NCBI GenBank assembly: GCA_005792805.1
Contig: SXQV01000104.1
Coordinates: forward strand, 1-7,566
Length of the DNA stretch: 7,566 nucleotides
Direction of reading: 5' to 3'
DNA from: Methylococcaceae bacterium
Lineage (GTDB): Bacteria; Pseudomonadota; Gammaproteobacteria; Methylococcales; Methylococcaceae
Made by a program: the position numbers and the translations under genes. The notes under the pieces were generated by a model that worked only from the letters and a program-made list of their open reading frames with translations, searched no databases and was not told the origin of the DNA. Positions 4,401 through 7,566 of the stretch are shown here, in pieces. Positions within the stretch are counted from its first letter, which is position 1, and each line of letters opens with the position of its first letter.

Positions 4401-7055
4401 TTACTGGGCGAGCAGGCGAGCCAGGCTATCCCGGACCTTGCTGATGCGTTCGCCCTGTTCGGCCTCATCCATGGCGGCAATGGCATGCCAGTCCCCGAAC
4501 AGGCCGAGAATGGCGGAAGGATGTTGCAGGGCTTTGTAATCGGTCTGGAGCAATTCCAGTTGGCGGGCGCGACGGTCTTCCGCCCGTGCGGAGGACGTTG
4601 GCAAATCCAGCAGGATTTCGAGATCAAGCAGCAACCTGCTCCGCTCAACTCTTCCGGCATCGAGCATGGCCGGCGTAACCTGCGAAGCGCGTTCAAACCT
4701 TTTCGCGAGTTTCTGTTCCAGCTCCGGAATCAGCGATTCGGACTCCTTCCAGAGTGACAGAAGACGCTGCCCCGGCTCCCCTCCGGGTTCCGCGCCCGAG
4801 AGCATTTCCGTCTCCCATGCCGTGGCCCATGCCGCCTTCTGTTCGATCAGGTCGAACCATGCGAGCTGTTTGGCACCCCGAAGCTGCTTGCCGAGTGTGC
4901 GGGCTCGACTCAGTAACGCTTCAGCCTGCTGATCCAGCTCATCACGACGGGGACGCCGGCCATCCGCCGGAGGCTCCTCATCCCATTGTTCCTTGAACCG
5001 GGCAACACCGGCATCGAGCTGTAGCTGGCTGGGCCCTGCTTCAAGCAGGGTTTGCAATTCCGCGAGATGGGCTTGCCGGCCCGCGCTCCTCTCCTGATGC
5101 CGCGCCTCATGCTGTTGGCGTTCCGCATCGCGGCGCGCAAAGACACTGTCGATGGCCTCCCGAAATGAGCGCCATAGCTTCTCGTCCATTGGCCGTGGCA
5201 AATGCAGGTTGCTGACCGCACGCCATTGCTGCTGAAGATGACGGGCCTGATCCATGGCGGCACGCAGATCGGGTTCCTGTGGCAGTTGCCGGGCCATGAC
5301 CAGCAGACGCTGCCGCCGGTCGATCTCGGCCTGAATGTGAGGCTGGATTTTTTCATCCAGACGCTGCATCAGCGCATGGAAGCGGGTCTGTAGCCGGCGC
5401 TCGTCTCGCGGACCGGCCTGAGCCATCCCCCGCCAATGGTTTCGCAGGGCCTGCCGTTGTCCCTGCACCTCGGCGGGATTGATGGTGTCTGCTTCCAGTC
5501 CTTGCAACCATTGCTCAGTCTCATCCAGCAAGGCGGACTTGGCCAGACTGATCGCATCCTGCCGGGCATTGCGCTCGGCTCGTTCAGCGAGAATAGGCAC
5601 ATAGGCGCAATTCAGCGCGTGCTCGAATTGCTGCCATTGCGCCTGTGAACCACGACTCAGCTTGTCCAGCCGTTTCCACTCGTCACGGAGTCGCGGAACG
5701 GCCTCGGCAATATGAACCCGGCTGGTGCCCCCGACCGTCAGTGCCTCCGCTTCCTCCAGCAATTTGTCACGCGCCTGCTGGGTACTCCAGCGCGCCCAGT
5801 CCCGAACCTGCCCCAGCCTGCCCTGCAACAGGTGATATTGGCTGGCCAGCGCCTGCGGTGGCAGGCAGTCAACGGTCATCTGATCCAGTGCACGGGCGAG
5901 AGTGAGGGCCTGATGCGAGGCTCCCGCTTCCAGTGCCTGATCGAGCTGATCCAGCTTCAGACGAAACGCCTCCGCATCGATCATCGGCAAGGGCTTGACC
6001 GGTTTTTTCGGGATTCGCCGGGGCGATGGATGACCACAGCGAGCCAGCCAGTCCGCTTGCAGCGCCTGCCGGGTTTCAGAATGATCGGGTTTGGGTAACT
6101 GATTCCAGGCATCGGCCAGATCCTGGCTGACTTCCTCTGCGGCGGTCTCCATGAGGAATGTGCGGCACTCCGCCACCCGGCGCGCCTCTTCCTCCAGCAT
6201 GGATAACCTTGAGCTGATCTCGTCGAGCTTCAGGGTAACGTCCTGCTGCTTGCCATGCCCATGAACCCAGGCCGGCAGGGAACCCAGCTGATCGGTCAGT
6301 GATGCCGCCAGCGCCTTCATTTGCTCAATGGATTCCTGGCGGCTGACGCCCATCGTTTTCAACAGCGTGCGCGCTGCTCCGGCCAGCTCATCCAATCGCC
6401 GCAGAGTGGCCGCTTCCTCCTGCTCATATTCGCCCGCCTGACGGACGAGCGCATGACAGTCCTGCAAGTCTGGCCCCTCGGGTACGGCGGCCAGGCGTTT
6501 ACGCAAGTCATAAAGCTGAGCCGGGGCAATGGGCCGGGTGGCTACCAGCTGTCGCAGTTGATTATGGAGACCATCAACCAGTTCCGTGCGGCGCACCTGT
6601 TCGGCGTGCTGCTTCAAAATTTCCTGACAATACCGGTAAACCCCGCGATCCTTGTCCCGCATCCGCTGCGCGAGGTGGCTGAGCCGATCGAAGTCAGTGA
6701 TTCTCTCCGCCGCCAATAGCCGAATGTCAGCCAGCCGCGCACTGGATGCCACCTGCTCCAGCGCTTCCTCATCCGGCAACTGGTCGAGCCAGCCCATCGC
6801 CTGAATCTTGTGAGCACTTGAGCAGAGGGCGGCTATCCAGACATCCAGGGCATCATCCGGCGCCGGATCGATTCCCTCCTGGCCCAATCGCTGTCCCAGA
6901 TTCCGCGCATTCGCGACCCGTTCGTCAGCCGTTCCAGACGCTAACAGCCGTTGTCTCAGGGTTTCGATGGCGGGCTCGGATTTAAGCGGTTTCGACGCTG
7001 CCGATGCGGCTGGCGCGGGACGGGAACCGAACAGTCGGGCAAGCAAGTTTTTCAT
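4401..7055 (-). CDS. DUF349 domain-containing protein, 884 aa
   Basis: This is a long, almost entirely alpha-helical cytoplasmic protein with no signal peptide or membrane segment. The N-terminus (MKNLLARLFG) leads into an Ala/Pro-rich linker (about 12-28), then a HEAT-like helical region around 95-150. DUF349 repeats are recognisable by the pattern W(R/K)xxx...F, followed by a basic helix: LRDEWKRLDK (456-465) with FEHALNCAY (477-485); LRNHWRGMAQ (537-546) with RFHALMQRLDEKI (558-570); and LQQQWRAVSNLHLPRP (607-622) with LWRSFREAIDSVFARRDAER (627-646). A weaker copy is around 330-340. The C-terminus ends GLFGDWHAIAAMDEAEQGER (851-870) and a short helix. The length is usual for the proteobacterial family. 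Function is not established; the rod-like helical build suggests a scaffold or chaperone-like role, which is inference. It follows hemL on the same strand after 53 bp, with only a weak RBS, and may be cotranscribed. Confidence 0.88.
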   Translation of the reverse strand: MKNLLARLFGSRPAPAASAASKPLKSEPAIETLRQRLLASGTADERVANARNLGQRLGQEGIDPAPDDALDVWIAALCSSAHKIQAMGWLDQLPDEEALEQVASSARLADIRLLAAERITDFDRLSHLAQRMRDKDRGVYRYCQEILKQHAEQVRRTELVDGLHNQLRQLVATRPIAPAQLYDLRKRLAAVPEGPDLQDCHALVRQAGEYEQEEAATLRRLDELAGAARTLLKTMGVSRQESIEQMKALAASLTDQLGSLPAWVHGHGKQQDVTLKLDEISSRLSMLEEEARRVAECRTFLMETAAEEVSQDLADAWNQLPKPDHSETRQALQADWLARCGHPSPRRIPKKPVKPLPMIDAEAFRLKLDQLDQALEAGASHQALTLARALDQMTVDCLPPQALASQYHLLQGRLGQVRDWARWSTQQARDKLLEEAEALTVGGTSRVHIAEAVPRLRDEWKRLDKLSRGSQAQWQQFEHALNCAYVPILAERAERNARQDAISLAKSALLDETEQWLQGLEADTINPAEVQGQRQALRNHWRGMAQAGPRDERRLQTRFHALMQRLDEKIQPHIQAEIDRRQRLLVMARQLPQEPDLRAAMDQARHLQQQWRAVSNLHLPRPMDEKLWRSFREAIDSVFARRDAERQQHEARHQERSAGRQAHLAELQTLLEAGPSQLQLDAGVARFKEQWDEEPPADGRRPRRDELDQQAEALLSRARTLGKQLRGAKQLAWFDLIEQKAAWATAWETEMLSGAEPGGEPGQRLLSLWKESESLIPELEQKLAKRFERASQVTPAMLDAGRVERSRLLLDLEILLDLPTSSARAEDRRARQLELLQTDYKALQHPSAILGLFGDWHAIAAMDEAEQGERISKVRDSLARLLAQ

Positions 7056-7108
7056 GGCGTACTCAGAATGGATACATCAACGGCTTTTTCACGCGGTCAT
7101 TCGGGGCG

Positions 7109-7566
7109 TCAGAGTTTTTTGAAAGCCCGGGTGGCCGCCTCCAGCGTTTCCTCGATAACGGCCTCGTCATGGGCGGCAGAGACAAAACCCGCCTCAAATG
7201 CCGATGGCGCCAGATAGACGCCCTCGTCCAGCATCGCATGGAAAAATCGATTGAAGCGTTCGGTGTTGCAGGCCATGACCTCCGCGAAGTCCCTCACCTG
7301 TGCCTGATCGGTGAAGAACAGACCAAACATGCCCCCGACCGCATTGACAGCGAGGGGAACGCCCGCCTGATCGGCCCGCTGCCTGAGGAGATCGGCGAAC
7401 TGGCGGGTTGTTTGTGTCAGCTTTGCAAAAAATCCCGGCTCGCTGATGAGTTCCAGCGTTTTCAGCCCCGCCGCCAGAGCCACCGGATTGCCGGAAAGCG
7501 TGCCCGCCTGATAAACCGGCCCCCGGGGCGCCAGCATTTCCATGATGTCACGGCGTCCGCCAACCG
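7109..7566 (-). CDS. hemL: Glutamate-1-semialdehyde 2,1-aminomutase, C-terminal part (5' end outside window)
   Basis: This PLP/PMP-dependent enzyme converts glutamate-1-semialdehyde to 5-aminolevulinate, the last step of the C5 route to haem and other tetrapyrroles. The frame is open to the window edge on the minus strand, ending in TGA at 7109-7111. About 151 codons of a ~427-residue protein are present. Diagnostic stretches are VGGRRDIMEMLAPRGPVYQA (right edge) and GTLSGNPVALAAGLKTLELI. Further along come GGMFGLFFTD, then RFFHAMLDEGVYLAPSAFEA followed by GFVSAAH. These match HemL rather than the similar ornithine or GABA aminotransferases. The catalytic lysine lies outside the window. The DUF349 gene follows it after 53 bp on the same strand. 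Confidence 0.95.
   Translation of the reverse strand, partial: VGGRRDIMEMLAPRGPVYQAGTLSGNPVALAAGLKTLELISEPGFFAKLTQTTRQFADLLRQRADQAGVPLAVNAVGGMFGLFFTDQAQVRDFAEVMACNTERFNRFFHAMLDEGVYLAPSAFEAGFVSAAHDEAVIEETLEAATRAFKKL

Noticed and set aside
4320..4757. Plus-strand frame over the 3' end of the DUF349 gene
   Set aside because: It is antisense to conserved DUF349-protein sequence, starts inside the intergenic hairpin, and has no family signature.

Overview
The window looks like the chromosome of a GC-rich gammaproteobacterium. The reasons are gammaproteobacterial-type hemL and DUF349 proteins, REP elements with a RAYT (REP-associated tyrosine transposase) trace, and generally GC-rich codon use. 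Genes for serine:glyoxylate aminotransferase, a hydroxypyruvate/glyoxylate reductase and a plant-type D-glycerate 3-kinase lie close together. This would fit an organism running a C2 (photorespiratory-type) salvage or serine-to-3-phosphoglycerate route, for example an autotrophic sulfur oxidiser, but the genus cannot be fixed from this sequence.

Layout. (1) 2-541 (+): C-terminal part of serine:glyoxylate aminotransferase. (2) 542-1989: an accessory islet. It holds a 27-codon mini-ORF containing a perfect 10-bp inverted repeat, an AT-richer 150-aa unknown gene (623-1075), two oppositely oriented REP palindromes (1087-1154), the decayed N-terminus of a RAYT transposase (1220-1348), and an overlapping DUF4160-DUF2442 gene pair (1379-1907). 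(3) 1990-3952 (+): reductase and glycerate kinase, 7 bp apart. (4) 4068-4304 (+): a small DUF2892 membrane protein. (5) 4312-4340: a strong hairpin between convergent genes. (6) 4401-7055 (-): an 884-aa DUF349 protein. (7) 7109-7566 (-): C-terminal part of hemL (glutamate-1-semialdehyde aminomutase).

How the genes fit together. Aminotransferase (serine + glyoxylate to hydroxypyruvate + glycine), reductase (hydroxypyruvate to D-glycerate) and kinase (D-glycerate to 3-phosphoglycerate) are three consecutive steps. All three are on the + strand, but about 1.45 kb of accessory DNA separates the first from the other two. The simplest reading is a metabolic cluster whose first intergenic gap has collected REP/RAYT material, an orphan gene and a toxin-antitoxin-like pair. 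No complete new system is proven. The best candidates for undescribed biology are the orphan gene at 623-1075 with its coupled mini-ORF, and the DUF4160-DUF2442 pair.
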